A stretch of DNA of 64,000 nt. Origin: Prevotella sp. (GTDB lineage Bacteria; Bacteroidota; Bacteroidia; Bacteroidales; Bacteroidaceae). The notes below the pieces were generated by a model. It was not told the origin of the DNA and did no database searches. It saw only the letters and a program-made list of their open reading frames with translations. The stretch is taken from positions 62,001-126,000 of the forward strand of contig JAGAPR010000001.1 of assembly GCA_017623155.1 (NCBI GenBank), given 5' to 3'. The position numbers were made by a program, and so were the translations under genes. Positions 8,948-18,895 of this stretch are shown here, in pieces; the stretch's first letter is position 1, and each line of letters starts with the position of its first letter.

Positions 8948-9835
8948 CTATATTTTTAGTTCTTTCATTATCTCACTCATACGTTGCAGAGTGGATATTC
9001 TTGTGGGCACGAGCGGCAGTCGCAAGACATTGTTTATCATGCCCATTTCGTGCAGCATAGCCTTTACTCCGGCCGGATTGCCGTCTACGAAGAGCAGACT
9101 GAACAGGTCTGTGAATTTATGATGTATCTTTCTTGCTCCCTCGTATTCCCCTTTGAATTCAAGACGTATCATCTTTGAAAACTCGCGGGGCAGGGCATTG
9201 CCGATTACACTTATCACTCCGACAGCTCCGCATGATATCATCGGGAATGTGAGAGCGTCGTCACCGCTGATAACATCAAAGTCTTTCGGTTTGTTTTTGA
9301 TTATCTCGTCCACTTGTTCGAGATTGCCGGCTGCTTCTTTTATGGCCACGATATTCTTGCAGTCGCGAGCCAGTCTCACTGTCGTTTCGGCTTTAATGTT
9401 TACTCCCGTGCGTCCCGGCACGTTGTAAAGCACCACCGGCAATTTCGTGGCAGCGGCAATTGCTTTGAAGTGTTGGTATATACCTTCTTGCGACGGCTTG
9501 TTGTAGAACGGACAAACGCTTAGTATTCCGTCTATGCCCCGGAAGTCTTCTGTCTGCAATTCGTTCACAATCATGGCTGTGTTGTTGCCTCCGCAGCCCA
9601 TGAGGATGGGCACTCGTCCGCCAATTTTGTCTATTACGAGTTGCTTAATCTTCTTTTTCTCTTCCTGTGTGAGGCAAGGGGTCTCTGCTGTGGTGCCCAA
9701 AATGCAGAAGAAGTCGGCCCCGTTTTTCAGTTGGTATTCCACTAAATGAAGTAACGAATCGTAGTCTACGGACCCGTCTTCGTTAAAAGGTGTAACCAAC
9801 GCGATGCCTAATCCCTTGAAAATATTATGTACCAT
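8948..9835 (-). CDS. dapA: 4-hydroxy-tetrahydrodipicolinate synthase
   Basis: 295 residues, the normal DapA length; a TIM barrel condensing pyruvate with aspartate semialdehyde in lysine and meso-diaminopimelate synthesis. Visible are GTTAETP (substrate-binding Thr pair), LYNVPGRTG with the catalytic Tyr, and IVAIKEAAG with the Schiff-base Lys (about residue 163). Its product feeds peptidoglycan. First gene of a run with mazG, the lipoprotein gene and rnz. Confidence 0.96.
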   Translation of the reverse strand: MVHNIFKGLGIALVTPFNEDGSVDYDSLLHLVEYQLKNGADFFCILGTTAETPCLTQEEKKKIKQLVIDKIGGRVPILMGCGGNNTAMIVNELQTEDFRGIDGILSVCPFYNKPSQEGIYQHFKAIAAATKLPVVLYNVPGRTGVNIKAETTVRLARDCKNIVAIKEAAGNLEQVDEIIKNKPKDFDVISGDDALTFPMISCGAVGVISVIGNALPREFSKMIRLEFKGEYEGARKIHHKFTDLFSLLFVDGNPAGVKAMLHEMGMINNVLRLPLVPTRISTLQRMSEIMKELKI

Positions 9836-9862
9836 AAAAATAATAAAAGTCTGATTATGCCT

Positions 9863-9870
9863 ACAAAATT
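9863..9870 (-). promoter_or_regulatory. -7 box for the dapA run
   Basis: On the minus strand TAATTTTG, 27 bases before the dapA ATG. The nearest TTG upstream (9890-9888) is 17 bases away, a little short. Confidence 0.5.
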
Positions 9871-9961
9871 ACATAATTTATTTGACTTCAAGCTATTCTT
9901 CCTATATTTTTTGTCACACTTTTATGCTTGTAAGCATGACTTCGGAAAAATAGTATGTCGC

Positions 9962-11011
9962 TTATTTCTTGTCAAATTTGATGAGAAGCAGTCCTATTGC
10001 CGTCCATATCAGTTCTCTTATTCGCACGAGCAGAGCCACGAAAATGCCGGCGTTGGCTGTCATTGCCAGTCCGTTTGCCGACATGAGAAATCCACCTTCG
10101 CGCCCTCCGAGTTGCAGGGGCATGAAGAAAAGCATGTTTGCGAAGAGTGAGGTGAAAGCCAAAGTGAGAATACTGTTTATGTAACTTGCATCGGGAATGA
10201 TGACCAGCAGGATGAAATATATCTCCAGCGCCGACGCCACACGACATGCGAGCTCGAGCAATACGGCCGAGACAAAGGTTCGTCTGTTTTGATTGTGCAG
10301 TGCCGCTATTTGCATGTCGATGGCCGACAACTGTTCTTTATGCCGCTCGAAGATGCCCTGCATCTTGTGTCTTATCATGGGGAAATGTCTCAGAATGTTC
10401 ATGCATCTCACCGTAATACCCTTTTTATAGCCTTTGATAAAGAACCAGATGGCCAGCAGGCAGAACGCTCCCACGGCCGAGAGCATGATGCCCATGAACA
10501 TGTTTACCCTTTGAGTTAGCACGTATAGTATTATGGAGAGTAGCCAAAACCAGAAATGCGAGAATATATGTGTCATGGCATAGAGTATCACCGATGATGA
10601 AGCCCGCTTCGTTCCGATTATCGGCGAGAGCGACATTATGCGGTAAGGCTCGCCGCCCATCAGTCCGCCCGGGGTGGCATAGTTCAGTGCAAAGCCCGAT
10701 ACGGTTATCTTGTAAAGCCACCAGAACGGCACTTTCCCGTTGTCTTTGTGTGCCGTGTCCGTGTCGTTTGCCGCCATGTTGTCTTTGCTTGCGCTGTCTT
10801 TGTCGTTGTTCTCGTTCGATGAGTTGATGATGATATACCATGCCGAGGCATTGAATATATACAGAAAGAACCACAACGCTATCACCGCCGGAAACCAATA
10901 TCCCGCCCGTCGCAACCCGGTCAATACCTGATTGACATCGAGTTGCGTGATCATTATGACGAGGACAGCGAGTCCGAAGATGAAAAAACCGTTTTGGTAC
11001 TTTTTCTTCAT
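9962..11011 (-). CDS. Lysylphosphatidylglycerol-synthase-type transmembrane protein (flippase-like, UPF0104)
   Basis: 349 residues, with a run of hydrophobic segments through most of the length. The conserved GGLMGGEPYR and the later LQLGGREGGF are marks of the AglD/LPG_synthase_TM family. There is no aminoacyltransferase domain, so it is a stand-alone membrane part, possibly a lipid flippase. A hydrophilic insert rich in Asp, Asn and Lys sits near residues 75-95. The start overlaps the pdxA stop by 4 bases (ATGA), indicating coupling. Confidence 0.88.
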   Translation of the reverse strand: MKKKYQNGFFIFGLAVLVIMITQLDVNQVLTGLRRAGYWFPAVIALWFFLYIFNASAWYIIINSSNENNDKDSASKDNMAANDTDTAHKDNGKVPFWWLYKITVSGFALNYATPGGLMGGEPYRIMSLSPIIGTKRASSSVILYAMTHIFSHFWFWLLSIILYVLTQRVNMFMGIMLSAVGAFCLLAIWFFIKGYKKGITVRCMNILRHFPMIRHKMQGIFERHKEQLSAIDMQIAALHNQNRRTFVSAVLLELACRVASALEIYFILLVIIPDASYINSILTLAFTSLFANMLFFMPLQLGGREGGFLMSANGLAMTANAGIFVALLVRIRELIWTAIGLLLIKFDKK

Positions 11012-12141
11012 TCTTCTTTTTGCTGTTTATCCTCGTTTTTAGACAGGTCTTTTGTCTTGGGTACTGCAAAGCGGGCCTTGTCGCTGTCGTCTCGTTTTTC
11101 GTGGTAGAGTTTTGGCAGCGGGTTTGCTTTCGGCTCGTCATAGTTTTTGCGATTGCGGTAGATGTCTATCGCGGTGTATATTGCCTGACGGAAAGAATTC
11201 TCGTCGGCGATGCCTTTTCCCGCGATGTCGTATGCTGTGCCGTGGTCGGGCGATGTGCGTATTACGGGCAGTCCGGCCGTGTAGTTCACTCCTTCCTCCG
11301 CGGCGATGGTCTTGAACGGAGCCAGTCCTTGGTCGTGATACATCGCCATTACTCCGTCAAACTTGTTGTATGTTCCGCTTCCGAAAAAGCCGTCTGCCGG
11401 ATAAGGCCCGAACGCTTGCACTCCGGCGGCTTCGAGTTCTTTTATCGCCGGTATTATTATCTCCTGCTCCTCGGTGCCCAACAGTCCGTTGTCGCCTGCG
11501 TGCGGATTGAGTGCGAGCACTGCAATTCTCGGATTGTCTATTCTCAAATCCCGTTTCAGAGTGTCGTGGAATATCCGTGCTTTTTCTATTACAGCCTCTT
11601 TTGTGATTGCTTTTGCCACATCTTTTATCGGTAGATGCGTGGTAACGAGGGCCACTCTCAGGTTGCCGTTCATCATAATCATGAGTGCCTTGTTGCCGTT
11701 GCCGAGATGATGCTCGATGTATTCCGTGTGTCCGGGAAACTTGAAATTCTCGTTTTGGATGGTGTTTTTGTTGATGGGGGCGGTCACGAGCACATCGTAC
11801 AGTCCTGCACGATAGTCGGCCATAGCCCTGTCGAGAGCGTTCAAAGCGGCTTTCCCCGCTTCGGGCGAGGGCTGTCCCAATTCTATCTTCACCTCTTCCT
11901 CAAACGTCGTCAGCATGTTTATTCGTCCCGGCTGTGCGTCTTCCGCTTTGCTGATGATGCTGAAATTCGTGTCGATGTTCAGTGCCTTGCGATGATATGC
12001 TGCCGCTTTTGGCGAGCCGTATATGATTGGCGTGCACAGTTCGAGCATTCCTTGTTCTTGAAAAGTTTTCAAAATCACTTCATATCCGACTCCGTTTGTG
12101 TCGCCGTGCGTGATGGCCACGCGTATAATCTTGTCTTCCAT
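11008..12141 (-). CDS. pdxA: 4-hydroxythreonine-4-phosphate dehydrogenase
   Basis: 377 residues; NAD-dependent oxidation step in deoxyxylulose-5-phosphate-dependent pyridoxal phosphate synthesis. The N-terminus IRVAITHGDTNGVGYEVI, PINKNTIQ, FPGHTEYI, ALNPHAGDNG with a metal His, MYHDQGLAPFK and RTSPDHGTAYDIAGKG are diagnostic. The C-terminal 40 residues are a charged tail beyond the core. ATG at 12141, 9 bases after the DUF4837 gene. Confidence 0.96.
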   Translation of the reverse strand: MEDKIIRVAITHGDTNGVGYEVILKTFQEQGMLELCTPIIYGSPKAAAYHRKALNIDTNFSIISKAEDAQPGRINMLTTFEEEVKIELGQPSPEAGKAALNALDRAMADYRAGLYDVLVTAPINKNTIQNENFKFPGHTEYIEHHLGNGNKALMIMMNGNLRVALVTTHLPIKDVAKAITKEAVIEKARIFHDTLKRDLRIDNPRIAVLALNPHAGDNGLLGTEEQEIIIPAIKELEAAGVQAFGPYPADGFFGSGTYNKFDGVMAMYHDQGLAPFKTIAAEEGVNYTAGLPVIRTSPDHGTAYDIAGKGIADENSFRQAIYTAIDIYRNRKNYDEPKANPLPKLYHEKRDDSDKARFAVPKTKDLSKNEDKQQKEE

Positions 12142-12150
12142 AAAACCGTG

Positions 12151-13107
12151 TTATTTTAGTGTATATAATGCGGCTTCGAGCCGTTTTATCAAATTTCTCT
12201 TCTTTTTTCCGGGGGCATATACGAATGCTTCCGCAACGACGGTGCGCCCGGCGGCGCTGTCGGCAGCAGCGTGAGCCACGAACGGACCGCCCATCGCGTC
12301 GCCGTTCATTTCCCACAGCCCTTTGATTACGGCCGTTTTATTCCCGCCGATTGTCGTGGTTGTGGCTTGCGGTGTCCTTTTTCTTGCCGTTCGCATGTAC
12401 ATATTGTCTGTCTCGCCCGGCATGTTCCGCCTCATGATGCTGTCTCTCTTTCTGATGATACACGCCGGCGAGATGTCGGTGCCGCCGTATGTGTATATGC
12501 AGATGTTTCCCATTGCCGTGGCCGAGTTGTCCGACAGCCAGATGAAATCGCTGCCACGTTTGTTTATTTTCATGTTGCCGGGGATGAGAAAGCTCTTTCC
12601 GAACATTCTGCTTATTTCCTTTCCGGCTTTCGTGTTACTCGTTTTTTTCAGCTCGGATATGGCTGCCGAGGTCTCAAATCGCTCTATCAGTCTGCTTATT
12701 GTGCGCCCGATTTTTGCCGAGTCGGCTCTCAGTCGGGCCACGGACGGCGCTCCCACGTATATTGTCATCTGCGGTATGGCGAATGCGTCTCTTTCATATC
12801 TCACCCTTGTTGCCGTGTATTCGCCGCTGTCTGTCACGGCCACGACAATGTTTCGGGCGTATCTTGTGGTTTGCGTCATGTCGCCGTCTGTCATTGATAT
12901 GTCGAATTTCGGTTCGTTCTGCGGCAGATTTTCCTCTGTCTCCGCGCCAATGATGCTTCCTGTCAGTGCCGTTGCCGTGGCGTTGTCTCCTGTCACAATA
13001 ACCTCGTATGGTCGTCCGCCGCTTCTCGGTTTCAGCGATATTCCGTTTTCGCAACCGGCGAGCGAGAGTGCAATCAGTGACGCGATGACAAATGCCGCGG
13101 TTTTCAT
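12151..13107 (-). CDS. DUF4837 family lipoprotein
   Basis: 318 residues from the ATG at 13107, which overlaps the rlmN stop by 4 bases and starts the signal MKTAAFVIASLIALSLAGC (lipobox LAGC). A 66-codon upstream extension runs inside rlmN and is not used in my call. The body (PYEVIVTGDN, YARNIVVAVTDS, SFLIPGNMKINK, FIWLSDNSA, GLWEMNGDAMGGPFVAHA) resembles the DUF4837 lipoproteins of Bacteroidota as I remember them. Role unknown; context gives only membership of the rlmN-pdxA operon. Confidence 0.85.
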   Translation of the reverse strand: MKTAAFVIASLIALSLAGCENGISLKPRSGGRPYEVIVTGDNATATALTGSIIGAETEENLPQNEPKFDISMTDGDMTQTTRYARNIVVAVTDSGEYTATRVRYERDAFAIPQMTIYVGAPSVARLRADSAKIGRTISRLIERFETSAAISELKKTSNTKAGKEISRMFGKSFLIPGNMKINKRGSDFIWLSDNSATAMGNICIYTYGGTDISPACIIRKRDSIMRRNMPGETDNMYMRTARKRTPQATTTTIGGNKTAVIKGLWEMNGDAMGGPFVAHAAADSAAGRTVVAEAFVYAPGKKKRNLIKRLEAALYTLK

Positions 13108-14144
13108 CGGCTCTCGTTCTTTTTCTTGTGTGCCGTGGACAGCAGTCCGCATGCCGCGAAGATATCCTGCCCCCGGCTTGCCCGTATTGTGGTGAACACG
13201 CCGTGCGACGTGAGATAATCTCTCAGTGCCTCCATCCGTTTGTCGTCTGTAGTGCGCAGGTCCACGTCGGGTATGGCGTGAAAACGTATCAGGTTGACGC
13301 GGCATTCCAGTCCGTCGAGCAGTTTTATTATCTCGCGGCCGTGTGCCGGAGTGTCGTTTATTCCGTCGAAAACGATATATTCGAACGACACTCTGCGCTG
13401 TCCCGTGAAGTCGTATTGCTTCAAAAGCTCCACCACTTCTGCTATCGTCATCTGCCGTTCGGCGGGCATGAGCGACATTCGCTGTTCGTGAAGCGGCGAG
13501 TGCATGCTTATGGCGAGGTGACAGTCGCTCTCATCGAGAAAGCGGCGCAGCTTGTTTTTCACGCCCACGCTGCTCACCGTTATGCGCTTCGGACTCCATG
13601 CGTAGCCGTGTTCGGCTGTCAGTATCCGTGTGGCTTTCAGCACGTTGTCGAGGTTGTCCATCGGTTCTCCCTGTCCCATGAACACCACGTTGGTGAGCCG
13701 TTCGCGCTCGGGCAGCGAGTAGATTTGGTTTATTATGTCGCCGGCGGTGAGATTACCCTCAAATCCCTGCTTGCCCGTCTGGCAGAAAAGGCAGTTCATC
13801 TTGCAGCCCACCTGTGACGATACGCACAGAGTGCCGCGCTCTTTGTCGGGAATGAATACCGTCTCTACAAACTTTCCTCCGGCTGTGGGAAAAAGATATT
13901 TCACCGTTCCGTCGACAGAGCGTTGACAGTCGGCCGGTTCCATTGCTCCTACGGTATACTCTTCGGCGAGCTTTGCCCTGTTTGTTTTCGACAGGTTTGT
14001 CATCTCATCGATGCTTCTCACGTGGGCCGTATAAAGCCATCGGGCTATCTGTCCTGCCGTGAAACGGGGCATGCCGAGACCCTCCGCGACGGCTTTCAAC
14101 TCGTCGCCGGTCATTCCCATGAGTACTTTTTTGCCGGTTTCCAT
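13104..14144 (-). CDS. rlmN: 23S rRNA (adenine2503-C2)-methyltransferase RlmN
   Basis: 346 residues; radical SAM enzyme methylating A2503 of 23S rRNA and A37 of some tRNAs. The iron-sulfur motif CKMNCLFC gives Cys114, Cys118 and Cys121. FMGQGEPMDN, ISMHSP, EYIVFDGIND and the C-terminal ACGLL Cys (methyl-carrying) are in place. First gene of the rlmN, DUF4837, pdxA, flippase operon, with a well-formed promoter upstream. Confidence 0.97.
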   Translation of the reverse strand: METGKKVLMGMTGDELKAVAEGLGMPRFTAGQIARWLYTAHVRSIDEMTNLSKTNRAKLAEEYTVGAMEPADCQRSVDGTVKYLFPTAGGKFVETVFIPDKERGTLCVSSQVGCKMNCLFCQTGKQGFEGNLTAGDIINQIYSLPERERLTNVVFMGQGEPMDNLDNVLKATRILTAEHGYAWSPKRITVSSVGVKNKLRRFLDESDCHLAISMHSPLHEQRMSLMPAERQMTIAEVVELLKQYDFTGQRRVSFEYIVFDGINDTPAHGREIIKLLDGLECRVNLIRFHAIPDVDLRTTDDKRMEALRDYLTSHGVFTTIRASRGQDIFAACGLLSTAHKKKNESR

Positions 14145-14170
14145 TGTCTTTATGGTCTTCTTTTAACTTG

Positions 14171-14201
14171 CAAATGTAATGAAAATCATCCGAACGACAA
14201 A
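14171..14201 (-). promoter_or_regulatory. Promoter of the rlmN operon
   Basis: Minus strand: -33 TTTG at 14201-14198, a 19-base spacer, -7 TACATTTG at 14178-14171, then 26 bases to the rlmN ATG. Both boxes and spacing match the Bacteroides consensus. Confidence 0.75.
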
Positions 14202-14440
14202 ATAAATCATTTGTTTTGTGTATTTTTGCGCATTGCCGTGAGTTTGATAATAGTCAGACGTGGAAAACGCATTGCACGTTTTTGACAGTATCGTCGGTTC
14301 GCATTTGATTACCTTACGCATATAGGTTATTACCGTCTGTCGGCATACATGTATCCACTGCTTCGTATACCCAAAGAGGAACATATCTCCATTACAACCT
14401 GTGTTCTTAAAATATACAAACGAGTGTTAATAAATTCGGC

Positions 14441-14700
14441 CTTTTTGCCCCGATAAACCCTCTGAGAATCGTTTTTTCGTCACGAAAAAATATTTTGCCC
14501 GAAATAAGCGAATTATGGGCGACTTTACGTAAAATACTGATATTTAGTTGCTTACGTAGTATTTATGCCCTTTTTGTCGCCTTCACGGGTCCTGTTGTTT
14601 TCCAATTAGGCCGTAATTGCATTCCAATTAGGCCGTAATTGGAATGCAATAAGGCCGTAAATGCGATGCAATTACGGCCTTATTGCAGAGCAAAAACACC
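14441..14700 (-). repeat. Dispersed intergenic repeat, divergent copy D
   Basis: Shares CTGAGAATCG, the GCGAATTATG-like segment and a block of alternating GGCCGTAA and TTACGGCC boxes (about 14605-14685) with the copies near 28.4, 37.7 and 55.6 kb. It is the most degraded copy; the 62-codon frame of the others is not intact. Confidence 0.75.
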
Positions 14701-14982
14701 CGAAAATCATGCTCAACCCCGAATAATTGCATCTCAACCCGCAAATAATGATACGGAAATGTCAATTTAAATTCTCGGCTTTTTCTAAACGGTGACTTCA
14801 AGTCGCACTTTTTGCTTTTAACAATTACCCCTCGGTTTTCACGTTTGTTAAGGAATGAACCCACCCGGCCTCCCTAAGGGGGAGAAACGGAGTGCAGAGT
14901 TTTTATTACCAACTGATGACTCACCATTCACCACTAAAAATAAATCACGGCTTTTTTATTCGGTTATGTCATATATTTTAAT

Positions 14983-14990
14983 TAACTTTG
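14983..14990 (+). promoter_or_regulatory. -7 box of the large fusion gene
   Basis: TAACTTTG, 53 bases before the ATG at 15044. It lies inside the longer frame that opens at 14855, so the longer start is unlikely to be transcribed from here. Confidence 0.55.
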
Positions 14991-15043
14991 CGCTACATAA
15001 TTATATAACGGAATATAAAAGCAAAAACAATCATACACACATC

Positions 15044-18000
15044 ATGACAGGAAAGATAGACTGCTTCCTCGCCTGCGGCAACATAGCCGCGTTGAAGCCA
15101 ATGACAGACTCGCTGCTCGGCAGCGGGGTGGTGCGGCATGTCAATATACTGACAGGAGAGGCGGAAGAAGAACAGCATATATTGCCCGAAGGCTGCGCAC
15201 TTATGACGGTCGGCGGCATGACGGGCACCGAAACGATAAAGAAGGTAGCGGCAGCGACAACGGCCGACTACGTGTTATTGCTCACAAAACCCGTGGCTGT
15301 GACATTGGGAATGAAAGCTGTGGAGCGTATGCTGCGGGTGGCCGTCGACTCGGGGGCGGCATTGGTATACAGCGATTATTGGACCGTGGCAGGCGGAGAG
15401 CGGGCCGCTCATCCCGTAGCCGACTATCAGGAGGGCAGCGTGCGCGACGATTTCGACTTCGGGTCGCTGCTTTTCGTCAAAGCCGAATTGCTGCGCAAAT
15501 ACGCAGCTCAGGCCGTTGCCGAATATCGGTATGCCGGACTTTACGACCTGCGGCTGTTCCTGAGTCGCGAGGGAACGATATTCCATATCAACGAATACCT
15601 GTACACCGAGGAAGAGACAGACCTGAGAGCAAGCGGCGTGAAGCAGTTTGACTATGTCAATCCGGCCAACCGGGAGGTGCAGATAGAGATGGAGCATGCC
15701 GTCACGGCCCATCTTGCCGCCATAGGAGCGAGGATAGACAGCGCGGCATATCCGTGTCCCGACTTCGACGAACAGGACTTTCCGGTTGAGGCCTCTGTGG
15801 TCATCCCGGTGAGAAACCGCGTGAAAACAATAGCCGACGCGATAGACAGCGCGTTGTCGCAAAAAACGAATTTCGAGTATAATGTGATAGTGGTGGACAA
15901 TCATTCCACCGACGGCACATCGGAATTGCTGGCCGCCCGGCAGGCTGAACAGACCGCTGGACGACTTGTCGTCATTACTCCCGAACGCGAAGACCTCGGT
16001 ATCGGAGGCTGTTGGAACATGGCGATAAACGACAGCCGCTGCGGACGCTTCGCCGTGCAGCTCGACAGCGACGACCTGTATAGCTCGGAAAGCACGTTGC
16101 AAACAATCGTAGACGCGTTTCATGAACAGCGCGCCGCCATGATTGTAGGCTCTTACAGAATGTGCGATTTCGAACTGAACACGCTCCCGCCCGGACTGAT
16201 AGACCACAGGGAATGGACGGACGAAAACGGGCCGAACAACGCTTTGCGAATAAACGGACTGGGCGCTCCGAGGGCGTTTTTCACCCCGTTGCTCCGTCAG
16301 GTGCAGTTTCCGAACACGAGCTATGGAGAGGACTACGCGCTCGGACTCGTGTTCTCGCGCAATTACAGGATAGGGCGCATATACAGCGAACTGTATCTCT
16401 GCCGGCGATGGACGGGCAACAGCGATGCCGCTCTCGGTATAGAGAAAATCAATGCCAACAATACTTACAAGGATAAGTTGCGCACAATGGAGATAGCGGC
16501 GCGCCGACGAATGAACGGTGAGCGCGAGCGCAGGGCGGAGGACCACGCCGAACGACGTTTCTTCGCACGCCAGATGGAGGTGTGGCCGGAGGCCCGCAAG
16601 CGATACCGCGAGCTTCGCGAGGCACTGACACGCGAGTTGCCTTTCGGGGCTTTCACGCTTGTGGCACAGTGCAATCCCGCGCGAATGGTGTCGACAGGGG
16701 CAAGCATTGCCGCGAAAGACATTGCCGCACGACCATGTTTCCTTTGCGAGGCGAACCGCCCCGAACAGCAAATAAGGCGCACGATAGACGGCGATTACGA
16801 ACTGCTCGTAAATCCGTTCCCCATACTTCCGATACATTTCACGATACCGGCATGTGCTCATCGCCCGCAACTTATAGGCGACAGCTATGCCGAGATATAT
16901 GCCGTTCTCGATAAATATCCGGATTTAATGGTGTTTTACAACGGTCCCAAATGCGGCGCTTCGGCTCCCGACCATGCGCATTTTCAGGCAGGAACGAGCG
17001 GCGTTCTGCCTTTGCAGCGCGATTGGCAGCGGCTGAGCCGCAATCTGTCGCCGGTGATAACGGAGAGCGACACCACCGGTATATGGATGGTGACAGACTA
17101 TCCTTGCACGGCGTTTCTCGTGCGCAGCGACTCCGCCGATGCAGGTGTCAGACTGTTTGAAAAACTGTCTTCGGCCCTGCCTGTGGCCGAAGACGATACC
17201 GAACCGATGATGAACATCGTCTGCTGGCGACAGGAAAACGATTATATATCTGTCGTGTTCCCGCGGCGCAAGCATCGCCCGGCGTGCTATTCGGCCTGTG
17301 GCGACGGGCAATTTATGGTCAGCCCGGGGGCTCTCGATATGGCCGGTTTGATAATAACCCCGCGCCGTGATGATTTCGAACGGATCACGCCCGACATTGC
17401 CGCGGGCATATTGAGAGAAGTGGCAATGACCGATAATGAGGCGAAGACAGTGGCAGAGCGGCTGAAAGCGGCTGAAAGCGCGCTGCAAGAGAATGATAAA
17501 TCAACGGCTCCGGCACTTGATGCGCCCGATGTGAATGTGGGTATTGTCAGCGGAAGAAAGATTTGTTTCTCGCTGAACACTCCGTACATGGCCAAAGGAG
17601 AGACCATAACGGGCGACCAGACGGTGGAGTATATGGAGGGAACGATACTCTGGAACGGCAATCAATACCATGAGCTGACATTCACTCCGCAACAAAAAGG
17701 TGCGTCGTTCTCGCTTCGCGATGTTACGATAGGCGTGAATTTTCATTGGGAAAGAAAGGAAACGCAGGTGTTTTGCGGCACGCTTCGCCTCGTGGTCGAT
17801 GCCGACAAGATAACGGCAATCAACATATTGCCGGTTGAAGACTATCTCGTCAGCGTCATTTCGAGCGAGATGAAAGCAACGTCGTCGCCCGAATTTCTGA
17901 AAGCCCACGCCGTGATTTCGCGCAGCTGGCTGCTCGCCCAAATGGAGAAACGCCGCCGGTTGAATGACGGAAACAACAGCTTCTTCTCGTTTACGAAGAA

Positions 18001-18826
18001 AGAAGACGAGCTGATACGGTGGTACGACCGTGAAGACCATTCCGTTTTTGATGTCTGTGCCGATGACCATTGTCAACGCTATCAAGGCATAACGAGAGCC
18101 GGCAACCGCTCGGTGGAAGACGCGGTAAGGGCCACACGCGGCCGAATACTCATGTATGGCGACGAGATTTGCGACGCACGGTTCAGCAAATGCTGCGGCG
18201 GGGCGACCGAAGAGTTCCGCTATTGTTGGGAAGATACGGACAAACCGTATCTCATGTCGATACGTGACAACGTACATGCGGAGCCAATACCGGATCTGAG
18301 CGATGAGGATAATGCGGAACGGTGGATAAGCTCTGCGCCCGATTCCTTCTGCAATACGGCCGACAAGAACATACTCTCGCAGGTGCTGAACGACTATGAT
18401 TGCGAGACACCCGACTTCTATCGGTGGCGCGTGGAGTACACCCGGGAAGAACTTTCGAGGCTGATAAGCGAAAAGCTTAAAGACGATTTCGGCGACATCA
18501 TCGACCTCATTCCGCTTGAACGTGGCAGGAGCGGACGCATATCAAGGCTCAAGATTGTGGGCACAAAGAAGACTTTCACAATAGGAAAAGAACTCGAAAT
18601 ACGTCGCGCGCTGAGCGAAACACACCTGTACAGCAGTGCCTTTGTCGTGGATAAGCATGATATCAGTGACGGAATGCCGGCACGCTTCACGCTCATCGGA
18701 GCCGGATGGGGACACGGAGTGGGACTCTGTCAGATAGGTGCGGCGGTGATGGGTGCGCGCGGATATGGCTATGACAGCATCTTGTTGCATTACTATCGCG
18801 GTGCCGAGATAAAGAGAATATATTGA
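15044..18826 (+). CDS. Three-part fusion: GT2-like glycosyltransferase, GalT/HIT-like DUF4922, SpoIID domain
   Basis: 1260 residues from the ATG at 15044. Residues 1-230 look like a degenerate GT-A fold ([17 protein letters not shown]). A classical family 2 glycosyltransferase starts near 248 ([30 protein letters not shown]), with its acidic motif LDSDDL near 340. Residues about 560-800 have a Cys pair in CFLCEANRP and the nucleotidyl-transfer motif DHAHFQAG (about 643-648), as in galactose-1-phosphate uridylyltransferase and Ap4A phosphorylase. Residues about 860-1260 are SpoIID-like: [11 protein letters not shown] with the candidate catalytic Glu near 940, ARFSKCCGG, and [10 protein letters not shown] with HYYRG at the end. 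There is no signal peptide, so it should act in the cytoplasm. The AmpG-like permease gene follows 69 bases later, which points to muropeptide recycling; this role is inferred. Confidence 0.88.
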   Translation: MTGKIDCFLACGNIAALKPMTDSLLGSGVVRHVNILTGEAEEEQHILPEGCALMTVGGMTGTETIKKVAAATTADYVLLLTKPVAVTLGMKAVERMLRVAVDSGAALVYSDYWTVAGGERAAHPVADYQEGSVRDDFDFGSLLFVKAELLRKYAAQAVAEYRYAGLYDLRLFLSREGTIFHINEYLYTEEETDLRASGVKQFDYVNPANREVQIEMEHAVTAHLAAIGARIDSAAYPCPDFDEQDFPVEASVVIPVRNRVKTIADAIDSALSQKTNFEYNVIVVDNHSTDGTSELLAARQAEQTAGRLVVITPEREDLGIGGCWNMAINDSRCGRFAVQLDSDDLYSSESTLQTIVDAFHEQRAAMIVGSYRMCDFELNTLPPGLIDHREWTDENGPNNALRINGLGAPRAFFTPLLRQVQFPNTSYGEDYALGLVFSRNYRIGRIYSELYLCRRWTGNSDAALGIEKINANNTYKDKLRTMEIAARRRMNGERERRAEDHAERRFFARQMEVWPEARKRYRELREALTRELPFGAFTLVAQCNPARMVSTGASIAAKDIAARPCFLCEANRPEQQIRRTIDGDYELLVNPFPILPIHFTIPACAHRPQLIGDSYAEIYAVLDKYPDLMVFYNGPKCGASAPDHAHFQAGTSGVLPLQRDWQRLSRNLSPVITESDTTGIWMVTDYPCTAFLVRSDSADAGVRLFEKLSSALPVAEDDTEPMMNIVCWRQENDYISVVFPRRKHRPACYSACGDGQFMVSPGALDMAGLIITPRRDDFERITPDIAAGILREVAMTDNEAKTVAERLKAAESALQENDKSTAPALDAPDVNVGIVSGRKICFSLNTPYMAKGETITGDQTVEYMEGTILWNGNQYHELTFTPQQKGASFSLRDVTIGVNFHWERKETQVFCGTLRLVVDADKITAINILPVEDYLVSVISSEMKATSSPEFLKAHAVISRSWLLAQMEKRRRLNDGNNSFFSFTKKEDELIRWYDREDHSVFDVCADDHCQRYQGITRAGNRSVEDAVRATRGRILMYGDEICDARFSKCCGGATEEFRYCWEDTDKPYLMSIRDNVHAEPIPDLSDEDNAERWISSAPDSFCNTADKNILSQVLNDYDCETPDFYRWRVEYTREELSRLISEKLKDDFGDIIDLIPLERGRSGRISRLKIVGTKKTFTIGKELEIRRALSETHLYSSAFVVDKHDISDGMPARFTLIGAGWGHGVGLCQIGAAVMGARGYGYDSILLHYYRGAEIKRIY

Positions 18827-18895
18827 TTTCAAGCTTATACAGGCATGAGACAATACCGGTTTTAAACAAATAAACAATACATATAAGCATAGTAA

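Larger units (their letters stand above)
14202..15043. other. Intergenic region without a convincing gene
   Basis: It holds a divergent copy of the dispersed repeat (14441-14700), a short palindromic piece around 14865-14895 (CTCCC/GGGGAG), a low-complexity stretch at 14905-14945 and the -7 box of the next gene. Short frames here (minus strand 14163-14384; plus strand 14855-15043 before the true start) lack coding signs. Confidence 0.6.

Noticed and set aside
14855-15043. 63-residue N-terminal extension of the fusion protein
   Set aside because: It contains the -7 box at 14983-14990 and low-complexity intergenic sequence; the ATG at 15044 gives a sensible start.
15275-16870. 531-codon minus-strand frame inside the large fusion gene
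   Set aside because: Antisense shadow; the sense strand carries GT2 and DUF4922 motifs throughout.
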